Assembly: GCF_001293465.1 (NCBI RefSeq)
Contig: NZ_JSYZ01000018.1
Location: 186,001-250,000, forward strand
DNA length: 64,000 bases
Direction of reading: 5' to 3'
Source of the DNA: Pseudomonas asplenii
GTDB taxonomy: Bacteria > Pseudomonadota > Gammaproteobacteria > Pseudomonadales > Pseudomonadaceae
Shown: positions 45,855-56,567 of the stretch, in pieces
How the letters are laid out: each line of letters opens with the position of its first letter
How positions within the stretch are numbered: position 1 is the first letter of the stretch
Made by a program: the position numbers and the translations under genes
The notes under the pieces: generated by a model
The model's database searches: none
Told to the model about the DNA's origin: nothing
The model's input: the letters and a program-made list of their open reading frames with translations, nothing else

Positions 45855-46309
45855 CAACTGATCTCCACGATATGGAAGCTGAACAGTACACGTCGGTCGC
45901 TAACTTCCGGCCCGCATTGACGTCACCGTCACTGCCACGCCCAGCCGCCAGGCACACCCGCCGACGCGATAGTCGGGATTCTGTAAGAGCCGTCTGTCAG
46001 ACAAACGCTCAATTCATACGCCCGTTTGATTTGGGTGTGGACACCTTCACGGAATTCGCGGCAATTGTCAATTGCCGAAAACACCCCGAAAAATACGACT
46101 TTCCGGTCACTTTCCAGGCGCGCAGGTGCCGCCGCAGCCGGCCTGATGAAGCTTCATTCATGAAATCAATAACAGGCGAAGCGACCAGATCAGGCATAAA
46201 ACCAGGAACGGGCCTACCAGACTCCAAGAAAGAGCCTAGTGGAAAATATGGACACTTTTTATGAAGGGAAGGTGCCAGAGCGGTTGGGCCGATGAACTGC
46301 CCCTGTCGG
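45855..46309. other. fadB upstream region with a tRNA-Ser-like 5-prime fragment
   Basis: 455 bp with no credible gene. It holds the CAAACG-N15-CGTTTG inverted repeat (46002-46028) and, at 46266-46291, GGGAAGGTGCCAGAGCGG, which resembles the first 25 nt or so of a tRNA-Ser (acceptor strand plus D-arm). No anticodon arm or 3-prime acceptor half follows. An open frame of 130 codons from 45872 has no start context or homology that I can see. Confidence 0.4.
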
Positions 46310-46747
46310 TCAGGCCAGCGCCTTGAGCACGGCGGCGATGTCCTGGAGCACCTGCGCGTCACCACGCTCGCCCCAGCAGAGCGCGATCATCTGTGCATCC
46401 GCCTCGACCTTGTAGACATTGGCCGGCAACGTCCGCAAATGCGCCAGCAGCACCTCGTCCGTGAGCACTTCCCGCCACCGGTTGAGCCAGACACCCGGCT
46501 CGCCCTGCCAGTAACACCAGCATTGCGGCGCCTTGCCGCGTCGCGGCCGATGGTATTGCGCACACGGGCTCGGCGGCTGCGGGGACAGCCAGTGCGGCCA
46601 CTCCTGAGGCGCCAGCTGCATGCCCAGGCCGATACGGCGCGCTTCCATGCGCAGGGCCATCCGATCGCTCTGGCGGCGCGACGGACGCAACCATGCCAGA
46701 GGACTGAGAACCACCGCCAGGATTGACACCACTATCCAGACCGTCAT
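46310..46747 (-). CDS. Conserved hypothetical membrane-anchored protein (PA3015-like)
   Basis: 145-aa protein with one N-terminal TM (TVWIVVSILAVVLSPLAWL, about 2-20) followed by a basic stretch (RPSRRQSDRMALRMEARRIG) and a soluble domain with CWCYWQGEPGVWL. The topology suggests an inner-membrane anchor with a cytoplasmic domain. It is divergent from the universal stress gene. I recognise no functional motif. Confidence 0.75.
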   Translation of the reverse strand: MTVWIVVSILAVVLSPLAWLRPSRRQSDRMALRMEARRIGLGMQLAPQEWPHWLSPQPPSPCAQYHRPRRGKAPQCWCYWQGEPGVWLNRWREVLTDEVLLAHLRTLPANVYKVEADAQMIALCWGERGDAQVLQDIAAVLKALA

Positions 46748-46854
46748 ATCTCTACTCCCCGAAGATTATTCATGAGCGATTGATTCAGGGCAGAACCAAT
46801 CAGCTTGAAACGAGCCATAATCAATACAATTGCGATCCTCAGGAGGTGCCTGCA

Positions 46855-47295
46855 ATGCCCTACAACCACATTCTGGTTGCCGTCGACCTGACGGAAGAGT
46901 GCGACCCGGTCATTCATCGCGCACGTGAACTGTCGGTCAGCAACAACGCCAAGCTCTCGCTGGTCCATATCGTCGAGCCCATGGCCATGGCCTTTGGCGG
47001 CGACGTCCCGATGGACCTGTCTCAATTGCAGCAACAGCAGTTCGACCAGGCCAAGGAGCGCCTGGAGCGGCTGATCAACAAGTACCCCGAGATCTCGAAA
47101 GACACCTGCCATCTGACCTACGGCCAACCGCGCCAGGAAATCCATCACCTGGCCAAGGAGCAGCACTGCGACCTGGTGGTGGTCGGCAGCCACGGCCGCC
47201 ACGGCCTGGCCCTGCTGCTCGGCTCCACAGCCAACGACGTGCTCCACGGCGCCCCCTGTGACGTCCTCGCCGTGCGCCTGCAGAACAAGGGCTGA
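46855..47295 (+). CDS. Single-domain universal stress protein A family
   Basis: 146-aa UspA-like protein. It starts YNHILVAVDLTEECDPVIHRA and carries the ATP-binding-type signature VVVGSHGRHGLALLLGSTANDVL near 118-140. The ATG at 46855 has AGGAGGT 9 bp upstream. Its position next to the PA3015-like gene matches PA3017. It is cytoplasmic and probably induced in stationary phase or under stress; no regulatory box was recognised. Confidence 0.92.
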   Translation: MPYNHILVAVDLTEECDPVIHRARELSVSNNAKLSLVHIVEPMAMAFGGDVPMDLSQLQQQQFDQAKERLERLINKYPEISKDTCHLTYGQPRQEIHHLAKEQHCDLVVVGSHGRHGLALLLGSTANDVLHGAPCDVLAVRLQNKG

Positions 47296-47329
47296 ACCCC
47301 GACACCCCTTTGACAGGCACCCCAACCCC

Positions 47330-47352
47330 GTGGGAGCGGACTTGCCCGCGAA
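47330..47352 (+). repeat. Solo REP arm
   Basis: A single degenerate REP arm, GTGGGAGCGGACTTGCCCGC..., 35 bp after the universal stress gene, without a matching partner. Confidence 0.6.
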
Positions 47353-47370
47353 GCAGGCAACACAGTGCAA

Positions 47371-47406
47371 CTGATTCCCCGCGAAAGGCCATTCGCGGGG
47401 AATCAG
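47371..47406 (+). repeat. Perfect 15-bp-stem hairpin
   Basis: CTGATTCCCCGCGAA (47371-47385) and TTCGCGGGGAATCAG (47392-47406) form a perfect stem with a 6-nt loop. There is no T-run, so it is more likely an mRNA 3-prime end barrier or REP-like hairpin than a terminator. Confidence 0.6.
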
Positions 47407-47455
47407 CCCCACAAGGGCGACGCCCGGCAAGCCACGGGGCAGAAACGGCTCCTGC

Positions 47456-47493
47456 AAAAAGCCCGGCCTCACCTGATGAAGCCGGGCTTTTTT
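47456..47493. terminator. Bidirectional rho-independent terminator
   Basis: AAAAAGCCCGGC and GCCGGGCTTTTTT pair around a 13-nt loop. It lies between the convergent universal stress and ABC-F genes. Confidence 0.9.
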
Positions 47494-47509
47494 ATCCCCT
47501 CACGATCAA

Positions 47510-49429
<1,920 letters not shown>

Positions 49430-49658
49430 GAGCTTCTCCAAAAACCGGGCGCGCATTCTACCCGATGTTGAGCGGCGAGGCGGCCGCGATTTTCGCCAGC
49501 GGTCGAAGCCCGCGTCGCCTGCCACATGACATTTGGTATCAAGTTGCGTACACGAGGCCGGCAAAACTTTCGCCCCCCGCCGGCAAAAGGCTAAGCTACC
49601 CGACAATCAGTACCGGCCTTGCGGCCTGTGCTTGTCCGTTTTTTTGCCCGGAAGTCTC

Positions 49659-51587
49659 ATGCGCAGCCGTCTTTTCAACTTCTTATCGTGTCTGCTTCTT
49701 TCCACCTGCGCCGTCCAAGCTGCACAGGCCGTCGACCTCGCCCAGCAACGTCAACTCTACGATGACGCCAAGCGCGCCCTGGCCAAGGGCGATTCAGGCC
49801 CGTATTTCCAATACCGCAGCGCCCTGCAGAGCTACCCGCTGGAGCCCTACCTGGCCTACGACGAACTGACCGCGCGACTGAAGACCGCCAGCAACGCCGA
49901 GATCGAGCAGTTCCTCGCCGAGCACGGCGACCTGCCCCAGGCCAACTGGATGAAGCTGCGCTGGTTGCGCTGGCTGGCCGAACGTGGCGACTGGGCCCCC
50001 TTCGTCAAGTACTACGACCCCAAGCTGAACTTCACCGAGCTGGACTGCCTCAACGGCCAGTACCAGCTCAGCCACAACCTGCGCGCCGAAGGCTTCGCCA
50101 CCGCGGAAAAGCTCTGGCTGACCGGCAAGACCCAGCCCAGCGCCTGTGATGCCCTCTTCGACAGTTGGGCCGCGCAGGGCCAACTGACCGAACAGAAGCG
50201 CTGGCAACGCGTCAAGCTGGCCGCCGAGGCCCGCAACTACGGTCTGGCCACGGCTCTGGTGAAAGGCCTGAGCACCCTCGGCCCACAGGGCCGGCTGATG
50301 ATCGAGGTGGCGCAGAAACCCGATCTGCTGAGCCAGCCGGCGCGTTTCGTACCCGCGGACGAGGCGATGTCCGATGTGGTCGGTCTGGGTCTGCGCCGCC
50401 TGGCACGCCAGGATCCGGACAAGGCCATGGCGCTGCTCGACGGTTATGCCACGAGCATGCACTTCTCCCGTGACGAGAAAGTCTCCATCGCCCGCGAGAT
50501 CGGCCTGACCCTGGCCCGCCGCTATGACGGCCGCGCCCTGGAAATCATGACCCAGTACGACCCGGAATTGCGCGACAACACCGTCACCGAATGGCGCCTG
50601 CGCCTGCTGCTGCGCCTGGGCCGCTGGGAAGAGGCCTACCAGTTGACCCGCCGCCTGCCGCAGGACCTGGCCAGCACCAACCGCTGGCGCTACTGGCAGG
50701 CCCGCAGCCTGGAACTGGCCCAGCCGCAGAACCCGCAGGCGCAGGTACTGCTCAAGAACGTCGCCCGCGAGCGTGACTTCTATGGCTTCCTCGCCGCCGA
50801 TCGCTCGCAGACCCCTTACCAGTTGACCAACCGGCCACTGGTCCTCAGCCAGCAGTTGATCAACAAGGTCCGCAACACCCCGGGCGTGCGCCGTGCCCTG
50901 GAATTGCACGACCGCGGGCAGATCGTCGATGGCCGCCGCGAGTGGTACCACACCAGCCGCCACCTCAGCCGCGACGAAATGGTCGCCCAGGCCAAGCTGG
51001 CCTACGACCTGAAGTGGTATTTCCCGGCGATCCGCACCATCAGCCAGGCGCAGTACTGGGATGACCTGGATATCCGTTTCCCCATGGCCCACCGCGACAC
51101 CCTGGTCCGCGAGGCCAAGCTGCGCGGCCTGCATTCGAGCTGGGTGTTCGCGATCACCCGCCAGGAAAGCGCCTTCATGGATGATGCGCGCTCCAACGCC
51201 GGGGCTACCGGCCTGATGCAACTGATGCCCGGCACCGCCAAGGAAACCGCGCGCAAGTTCAGCATCCCGCTGGCTTCGCCGCAGCAGGTGCTGGATCCGG
51301 ACAAGAACGTTCAATTGGGCGCGGCCTACCTGAGCCAGGTGCACGGCCAGTTCAACGGCAACCGCGTACTGGCCACCGCCGCCTACAACGCGGGCCCGGG
51401 GCGGGTAAGGCAGTGGCTCAAGGGGGCGAACCACCTGAGCTTCGATGTCTGGGTGGAGAGCATTCCGTTCGACGAGACTCGCCAGTACGTGCAGAACGTG
51501 CTGTCCTACGCGGTGATCTACGGTCAGAAACTCAATGCGCCGCAGCCGCTGGTGGATTGGCACGAGCGGTTCTTCGACGATCAGTGA
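49659..51587 (+). CDS. slt: Soluble lytic murein transglycosylase
   Basis: 642-aa periplasmic enzyme that cleaves peptidoglycan to 1,6-anhydromuropeptides. It has a signal peptide MRSRLFNFLSCLLLSTCAVQAAQA, a long superhelical U/L domain of about 400 residues, then the lysozyme-like catalytic domain with catalytic Glu in ITRQESAFMDDARSNAGATG and LMQLMPGTA, plus NVQLGAAYL and AYNAGPGRV. The frame is open to 49533 but the signal peptide fixes the start. Its products feed the NagZ recycling pathway encoded at 35-36 kb. Confidence 0.95.
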   Translation: MRSRLFNFLSCLLLSTCAVQAAQAVDLAQQRQLYDDAKRALAKGDSGPYFQYRSALQSYPLEPYLAYDELTARLKTASNAEIEQFLAEHGDLPQANWMKLRWLRWLAERGDWAPFVKYYDPKLNFTELDCLNGQYQLSHNLRAEGFATAEKLWLTGKTQPSACDALFDSWAAQGQLTEQKRWQRVKLAAEARNYGLATALVKGLSTLGPQGRLMIEVAQKPDLLSQPARFVPADEAMSDVVGLGLRRLARQDPDKAMALLDGYATSMHFSRDEKVSIAREIGLTLARRYDGRALEIMTQYDPELRDNTVTEWRLRLLLRLGRWEEAYQLTRRLPQDLASTNRWRYWQARSLELAQPQNPQAQVLLKNVARERDFYGFLAADRSQTPYQLTNRPLVLSQQLINKVRNTPGVRRALELHDRGQIVDGRREWYHTSRHLSRDEMVAQAKLAYDLKWYFPAIRTISQAQYWDDLDIRFPMAHRDTLVREAKLRGLHSSWVFAITRQESAFMDDARSNAGATGLMQLMPGTAKETARKFSIPLASPQQVLDPDKNVQLGAAYLSQVHGQFNGNRVLATAAYNAGPGRVRQWLKGANHLSFDVWVESIPFDETRQYVQNVLSYAVIYGQKLNAPQPLVDWHERFFDDQ

Positions 51588-51590
51588 TCC

Positions 51591-51619
51591 GTGGAACTTG
51601 AGCAGGGCTTGCCCACGAA
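51591..51619 (+). repeat. Degenerate solo REP arm
   Basis: GAGCAGGGCTTGCCCACGAA matches the REP core with one change (CACGAA for CGCGAA) and no partner. It lies directly after slt. Confidence 0.55.
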
Positions 51620-51669
51620 TGAGCCGGTAAGCCCGACACGAAACCCGGGCTCCACCGAGACTCGGTGGC

Positions 51670-52476
51670 TCACTCGAGAATCGTCACCGGCATTCCCACT
51701 TCCAGCCGCCCCACCCCGTCATTGACCAGGTTCTGCCCGAAAAACACATTCCCGTCCTTCTCCCGGTAGGTCTTGAGGGTGGTCAATGGCTCGCGGTCGG
51801 CGCTGCGCTCACCGGACTGCGGATCGATGGTGGTGAGGATGCAGCGCGAACACGGCTTGACCAGCCGAAACTCGATCTCGCCAATCCGGATCCGCTTCCA
51901 CTGGTCCTCGGCAAACGCCTCGCTGCCCTCGATGACCAGATTCGGCCGAAACCGCAGCATCTCCAACGGGCGCCCGACCCGCCGGGACAGGTCCTCCAGC
52001 GACGCCTGTCCGATCAACAGCAAAGGAAAGCCATCGGCAAACGCCACACGGTCATCATCGCGACCATAACCGGCCTCGGTGCTGCGCGCCCGCTCCTGTG
52101 GCACATGGACCAGCCTTACCGGCTTGCCGATGAAGCCGCTCAACCAGGCCGCAGCTTCATCGCCGGCATCGGGCACCCGCAGGGTATCGTTCCAGATGGT
52201 CACGCCACGCAATTGCTCATCGGCGGCCGGCAACGCCACCTCCAGCGGCGCATGCCCCGGCGCACTCAAGGTCAGCCCGCCCGCGGCACTCCACAGCGCC
52301 GACAACTGGCTCATGCCGGACACGGCACGCTGGGTCAGGAAGCGTCCGCTGGCCTCGTCCACGAGCATCCAGCGTCGGTCCCCCGCCAGCCCCAACTCAT
52401 CGAGCGAGGCATGAGACAAGTGTTCGCCCTTGGCAGACTTGAGTGGATAACGATACAGCGCGCTCAGACGCAACAT
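51670..52476 (-). CDS. MOSC-domain protein (YcbX-like)
   Basis: 268-aa protein: MOSC N-terminal beta-barrel (LSALYRYPLKSAKGEHLSHASLDELGLAGDRRWMLVD) and MOSC domain with the conserved Cys in LVKPCSRCILTTIDPQSG. MOSC proteins bind the molybdenum cofactor and carry or transfer sulfur; YcbX reduces N-hydroxylated compounds with Moco. It lacks the C-terminal ferredoxin domain found in E. coli YcbX. The ATG at 52474-52476 begins the conserved fold; earlier frame is unsupported. Convergent with slt. Confidence 0.88.
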   Translation of the reverse strand: MLRLSALYRYPLKSAKGEHLSHASLDELGLAGDRRWMLVDEASGRFLTQRAVSGMSQLSALWSAAGGLTLSAPGHAPLEVALPAADEQLRGVTIWNDTLRVPDAGDEAAAWLSGFIGKPVRLVHVPQERARSTEAGYGRDDDRVAFADGFPLLLIGQASLEDLSRRVGRPLEMLRFRPNLVIEGSEAFAEDQWKRIRIGEIEFRLVKPCSRCILTTIDPQSGERSADREPLTTLKTYREKDGNVFFGQNLVNDGVGRLEVGMPVTILE

Positions 52477-52588
52477 GAGAACCGGCTCCGGGATAAAAGA
52501 CCACGATATACGAGCCGTTCGCCCAATCAAAGGCAACGCAACGATAACAACGACCAGGGGCGGGCCTTGCACCTGCCCCCAGGTTCGG

Positions 52589-53524
52589 TCAGGCGCCGGG
52601 ATGATCCAGCAGCAGGCGCTGGCGAACCACATCCACCAGCTTGTCCGGCTGGAACTTGGAGAGGAAGTTGTCGCACCCGACCTTCTTCACCATCGCTTCG
52701 TTGAAGCTGCCGGACAGCGAGGTGTGCAGCACCACATACAGGCCACGCAGGCGCGGGTCGTTGCGGATCTCGGTGGTGAGGCGGTAGCCGTCCATTTCCG
52801 GCATTTCCGCATCGGTGAACACCATCAGCAGTTTCTCGGTCATCACCGCACCGGAATCGGCCCAGGTCTTGAGCATGTTCAGGGCCCTGAGGCCGTCACT
52901 GGCGATATGCAGCTTCACCCCCAACTGGCCCAGGGTGTCGCGCAACTGCGACAGGGCCACCTTGGAGTCGTCGACCAGCAGCACCTCGCGCCCACGGGCG
53001 TACTCCATGATCGGATCATCGAGTTTTTCCCGGGAAACCTTGGCGTTGTACGGCACGATTTCGGCAAGGACTTTTTCCACGTCGATGATTTCCACCAACT
53101 GGTCGTCGACCTTGCTGATGGCGGTCAGGTAATGCTGGCGCCCGGCGCTGCCCGGCGGCGGCATGATCGCCTCCCAGTTCATGTTGACGATGCGGTCCAC
53201 GCCACCGACCAGGAACGCCTGCACCGAACGGTTGTACTCGGTCACGATAATGGTACTGTCGGGGCCCGGCACCAGCGGACGCATGCCGATCGCCTGGGAC
53301 AGGTCGATCACCGGCAGGGTCTGTCCACGCAGGTTGACCACCCCGCAGACAAAGGGATGGCGCTGGGGCATCAGGGTCAGTTTGGGCAGTTGCAGGACTT
53401 CCTGCACCTTGAACACGTTGATCGCGAACAACTGGCGACCGGCCAGGCGGAACATGAGAATCTCCAGACGATTCTCTCCCACCAGTTGCGTACGTTGGTC
53501 TACCGTGTCGAGAATGCCGGCCAT
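52589..53524 (-). CDS. cheV: Chemotaxis coupling protein CheV
   Basis: 311-aa fusion of a CheW-like coupling domain (about 15-155; FRLAGRQLFAINVFKVQEVL, GVVNLRGQTLPVIDLSQAIG) and a CheY-like receiver (about 175-305; VLLVDDSKVAL, MVFTDAEMPEMDGYRL with the phosphoacceptor Asp, HTSLSG). It couples chemoreceptors to CheA and can be phosphorylated for adaptation or as a phosphate sink. The ATG at 53522-53524 has AGGAG 6 bp upstream. No other chemotaxis gene is in the window; the closest signalling partner is the HPt gene 575 bp away on the other strand. Confidence 0.92.
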   Translation of the reverse strand: MAGILDTVDQRTQLVGENRLEILMFRLAGRQLFAINVFKVQEVLQLPKLTLMPQRHPFVCGVVNLRGQTLPVIDLSQAIGMRPLVPGPDSTIIVTEYNRSVQAFLVGGVDRIVNMNWEAIMPPPGSAGRQHYLTAISKVDDQLVEIIDVEKVLAEIVPYNAKVSREKLDDPIMEYARGREVLLVDDSKVALSQLRDTLGQLGVKLHIASDGLRALNMLKTWADSGAVMTEKLLMVFTDAEMPEMDGYRLTTEIRNDPRLRGLYVVLHTSLSGSFNEAMVKKVGCDNFLSKFQPDKLVDVVRQRLLLDHPGA

Positions 53525-54098
53525 CAATCACTCCTGGGGCGCTGATACAAAGAACTTCATTATGAGAGTTATCGGCCGCTTTCGCCGGACCTTGACCCCC
53601 ATGCAAAATGTCACGCAAAACGTTTGATGTCACATTAACATCATGCTTTACTGAGTGCACTGTCCGGACTCGACACATCGCGCGCGAGGCGACCACCGGA
53701 TCGGCTTTTTGTTCCCCTGCCTAGGGGAATCCCCTAGCAACAATCAGGTGCAACCTGATATTCGCAATATCCAATAGCCATTAATGTGACGCCATTCTCA
53801 TTACATGAATGGAGTCAGGCTTTTGCTTTCAATCGCGGGACGGTGGCCGGAAAACCAGGCAAAACGCCTCACAGCTCTGGTTAAGACGCTCTGGATCGGT
53901 CCTCTTGGGCGATCTTTGCACTCGCCGCGAGTGGGCCTGTCGAACATCGACCGCACCTGCCTGAGAATTCTTCGCAATCACTCTGCACCGAAACAATCGG
54001 CAGCAGACTGCCGCTTCGCCCTGTTGACTGACATCAACTTAATGCCGTTCGCCAAGCGCGACCTTCTATCGCCTGCCGATGTTTCATGGAGATAAAGC
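53525..54098. promoter_or_regulatory. cheV/HPt intergenic region with three consecutive palindromes
   Basis: 574 bp, relatively AT-rich. Three palindromes stand in a row: CTAGGGGAATCCCCTAG (53721-53737), ATCAGGTGCAACCTGAT (53743-53759) and GATATTCGCAATATC (53757-53771). The only open frame (53805-54095, 96 codons) has no ribosome-binding site, so I treat it as chance. The region probably carries both divergent promoters and regulator sites. Confidence 0.5.
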
Positions 54099-54563
54099 AT
54101 GCTGAACGGTAAAGAATGGCAGGCCAAACTGCCGGAATTTCTGGTGGAAGCAGAGCAACTGCAAACAAAGATGCAGGAGTGCTGCCAGCATCTGGCGCTG
54201 ATCCGCAACGACAGGGATGCCATCGACTGCCTGCTGGCCGCCCTGCACAAGCTGAGCGGCCGGGCCGACGTACTCGGCGTGCACTGCATGGCGAACTTTT
54301 CCCGGCATGTGCACGACGTGCTGAACCACGCGCCCGAACGGCTCAACCTGCACGACGACGCCTTGCAGGCCCTGCAGGGCTGCCTGACCCTGCTGGCGTG
54401 GCAACTGGAACTGATCGACCCACATACCGGCCAGTTAAGCCTGGACGACAGCGAACAGGCCGAACTGATTGCCGACCTGGCGGCACAGATCGAAGTCTCG
54501 ACAACCCTGCCTGCCGAGGCGAAAGACTTCACGCTGATCACCTTTCCCGGGCCTTCCGCCTGA
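54099..54563 (+). CDS. Stand-alone HPt-domain protein
   Basis: 154-aa cytoplasmic helical protein. LLAALHKLSGRADVLG (H50) fits the histidine-phosphotransfer motif H-x-L-x-G-x-A-x-x-LG. The preceding PEFLVEAEQLQTKMQECCQHL resembles the start of CheA P1 or HPt domains. There is no kinase domain, so it would relay phosphate between a hybrid kinase and a receiver. The start has GGAG 8 bp upstream. It lies between cheV and a NarX/NarL-type pair; relay to CheV's receiver is possible but not shown. The C-terminal 40 residues have no recognised motif. Confidence 0.7.
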   Translation: MLNGKEWQAKLPEFLVEAEQLQTKMQECCQHLALIRNDRDAIDCLLAALHKLSGRADVLGVHCMANFSRHVHDVLNHAPERLNLHDDALQALQGCLTLLAWQLELIDPHTGQLSLDDSEQAELIADLAAQIEVSTTLPAEAKDFTLITFPGPSA

Positions 54564-54969
54564 ACCGCAGAGCCCTGGTCAAGCCTCTCGCCAGGCCCGG
54601 GCACTCCCCTCAAACAAAGCCAAGACCAACTAACGAACAACTTTCGGTGTTTTGAGCCGGGCGTTCTTATGCGCGCAAATAACAGCGCGATAAACTGCAG
54701 TGATTTCAAACATAAACCGATAGCCAAAGCGGCTGGCGAGTCATCTGGAACCGGCGTGCAGAAAGTTGACCGAGCGGACATATATCAATAGGGACGACCA
54801 ACCTTAAACGAAGTGCTACTATGCTGCCCGCTTGCTTATGTACTTGATGGCAAAATGAATTCCGGGACAACGGCATAGGATCCAAAAGGTAATAGCACTT
54901 AGCCACAATCCCTATATCAAGTTGTACATTAATATTGAACCGTAACGTTTTTCAAACGGAGTCCTGCCA
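54564..54969. other. AT-rich intergenic region, no gene seen
   Basis: 406 bp between the HPt gene and the sensor kinase, lower in GC than its surroundings and without a supported ORF, tRNA or terminator. It probably contains the promoter of the two-component pair. The ribosome-binding site of the kinase, GGAG, is about 8 bp before its GTG. Confidence 0.4.
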
Positions 54970-55911
54970 GTGGTTACGGCCGGACTCTTCGCCCCGGACA
55001 CTTATTTGGCTCCACATGCTATGTACGCCAGACTCCAGTCACTAAAGCCTTGGCTCCCCTCACGCAAGAATGCCCGCCGGCTGACCGTCGTGCTGTGCGT
55101 CGCCTCGGCCATCGCCAGCCTGGCGCTTTACCTCAATGGCTCGCCGCTGTCCCTGGGGTTGCTGCTGTTGAACCTCGCCATGCTGGCCAGTCTCTGGCTG
55201 CAGTATCGCGATTCGCGCACCTCGATCAATTTCCAACCCCAGGAGCTGGCCGACCGCCTGCTGCAGGTGCAGGAGAACGAACGCCATCGCCTGAGCCGCG
55301 AGCTGCACGATGACATCGGCCAACTGCTGACCGCCGCCAGGCTGCAGACCCAGTGGCTGCAAGGACGACTGCCGGAGCAATTGCGCAGCCACTGCGCGGA
55401 TCTGAACAACACCCTGGACGAAACCCTGGCCAAGGTGCGGGATGTCTCGGCCATTCTCAACCCACGCCAGTTGACCAGCCTCGGACTGGAGGCCAGCCTG
55501 CGCGCGCACCTGCTCAAGACCCTGGGCAACACCAGCCTGCACTGGAGCCTGGAATGTCATCAGCAGTTGACCGGGCTGCCCGAGGAGATGGCCGTGACCG
55601 CCTTTCGCGTGACCCAGGAGGCTGTCACCAATGTGCTGCGCCACGCCAGGGCCGACAACCTGCTGGTACGCCTCAAACGTCTTCCCGAAGGCCTGTCGCT
55701 GTACATCGCCGATGACGGACAGGGTTTTTCCCCGGCCGCCAACCCCGCCGAACAGGGGCAACGTGGCATGGCCGGCATGCTCGAGCGTGCCGAACAACTG
55801 GGCGGCCGATTGACAGTCACCAGCGGACCCGGCAAAGGTACGCAAATCGAAGCCCTTCTTCCCTGGGCCCCCCGCGCCCTCGAACGAGCCAGTACGAATA
55901 AGGTTCTATGA
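54970..55911 (+). CDS. NarX-type sensor histidine kinase without a periplasmic domain
   Basis: 313-aa kinase. Two TMs are close together (about 38-55 and 59-78) with almost no periplasmic loop. HisKA_3 follows with H113 in ERHRLSRELHDDIGQLL, then HATPase with TQEAVTNVLRHA and ADDGQGF/GQRGMAGMLERAEQLGG. There is no PAS, GAF or HAMP domain, so the signal would be membrane-intrinsic or come from a partner. The GTG start has GGAG 8 bp upstream; an ATG at 55021 (MYARLQSLK) has none. Its stop overlaps the response regulator by 4 bp (ATGA). Confidence 0.85.
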   Translation: MVTAGLFAPDTYLAPHAMYARLQSLKPWLPSRKNARRLTVVLCVASAIASLALYLNGSPLSLGLLLLNLAMLASLWLQYRDSRTSINFQPQELADRLLQVQENERHRLSRELHDDIGQLLTAARLQTQWLQGRLPEQLRSHCADLNNTLDETLAKVRDVSAILNPRQLTSLGLEASLRAHLLKTLGNTSLHWSLECHQQLTGLPEEMAVTAFRVTQEAVTNVLRHARADNLLVRLKRLPEGLSLYIADDGQGFSPAANPAEQGQRGMAGMLERAEQLGGRLTVTSGPGKGTQIEALLPWAPRALERASTNKVL

Positions 55912-56567
55912 CCTGCAACTTACTTCTTGTGGATGACCACTCACTGATCAGGGCCGGGGTCCGCGCCCTGGTGCTGGAGATTCCCGGCTACGCTGTGATC
56001 GGCGAAGCCAGCGATGGCGCGCAGTTGCTCGAAGCCGTCGAACGCCTGAATCCGGATATCATCCTGCTCGACCTGTCGATGCGCGACACCGGCGGGCTCG
56101 ATGCCCTGCGCCAATTGCAGGCGGTACGTCCGCAGAGCAAGGTGCTGATCCTGTCGATGCACACCGACCCACAACTGATCATGCAGGCCCTGGAAATCGG
56201 GGCCCACGGCTACCTGCTCAAGGACACCACCGCGACCGAACTGGCCCAGGCCCTGGAGGCCCTGCGCAACAACGAGCGCTACCTCAGCCCGGCGATCGCC
56301 CATACGGTGATCAACCAGGCCCTGACCCAGGCCCAGCGTCATTCACCGGTACCGGCCCAGAGCCACAACCTGACCGGGCGCCAGCTGGAAATCCTCAGGT
56401 TGATCGTACGCGGCAAGTCCACCCGGGAAATCGCCCAGGGCCTGGGCCTGAGCATCAAGACCGTGGAGACCCACCGCGCACAGATCATGAAGCGCCTGCA
56501 GATTTTCGACGTCGCCGGCCTGGTGCTGTTCGCGGTCCGCGAGCGGATCATCAGTCTCGACGACTGA
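55908..56567 (+). CDS. NarL/LuxR-family response regulator
   Basis: 219-aa regulator with a receiver domain (LLLVDDHSLIRAG; phosphoacceptor D55 in IILLDLSMRD; K in YLLKDTT) and a LuxR-type helix-turn-helix at about 150-215 (LTGRQLEILRLIVRGKSTREIA...KTVETHRAQIMKRL). It is coupled to the preceding kinase by ATGA overlap. Its 3-prime end overlaps the convergent lipid kinase gene by 17 bp. The target genes are unknown; the palindromes in front of the HPt gene are one candidate. Confidence 0.9.
   Translation: MTCNLLLVDDHSLIRAGVRALVLEIPGYAVIGEASDGAQLLEAVERLNPDIILLDLSMRDTGGLDALRQLQAVRPQSKVLILSMHTDPQLIMQALEIGAHGYLLKDTTATELAQALEALRNNERYLSPAIAHTVINQALTQAQRHSPVPAQSHNLTGRQLEILRLIVRGKSTREIAQGLGLSIKTVETHRAQIMKRLQIFDVAGLVLFAVRERIISLDD

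Noticed and set aside
43761..45920. 719-codon plus-strand frame opposite fadB
   Set aside because: Antisense to fadB; shadow composition.
45872..46264. 130-codon frame upstream of fadB
   Set aside because: It overlaps the fadB start region and promoter and has no plausible start context.
46266..46345. Complete tRNA-Ser gene
   Set aside because: Only the 5-prime acceptor and D-arm-like part is present; there is no anticodon arm, T-arm or CCA end.
53805..54095. 96-codon frame directly before the HPt gene
   Set aside because: No ribosome-binding site, no motif, and it lies in an AT-rich promoter region; kept only as an unlikely possibility.
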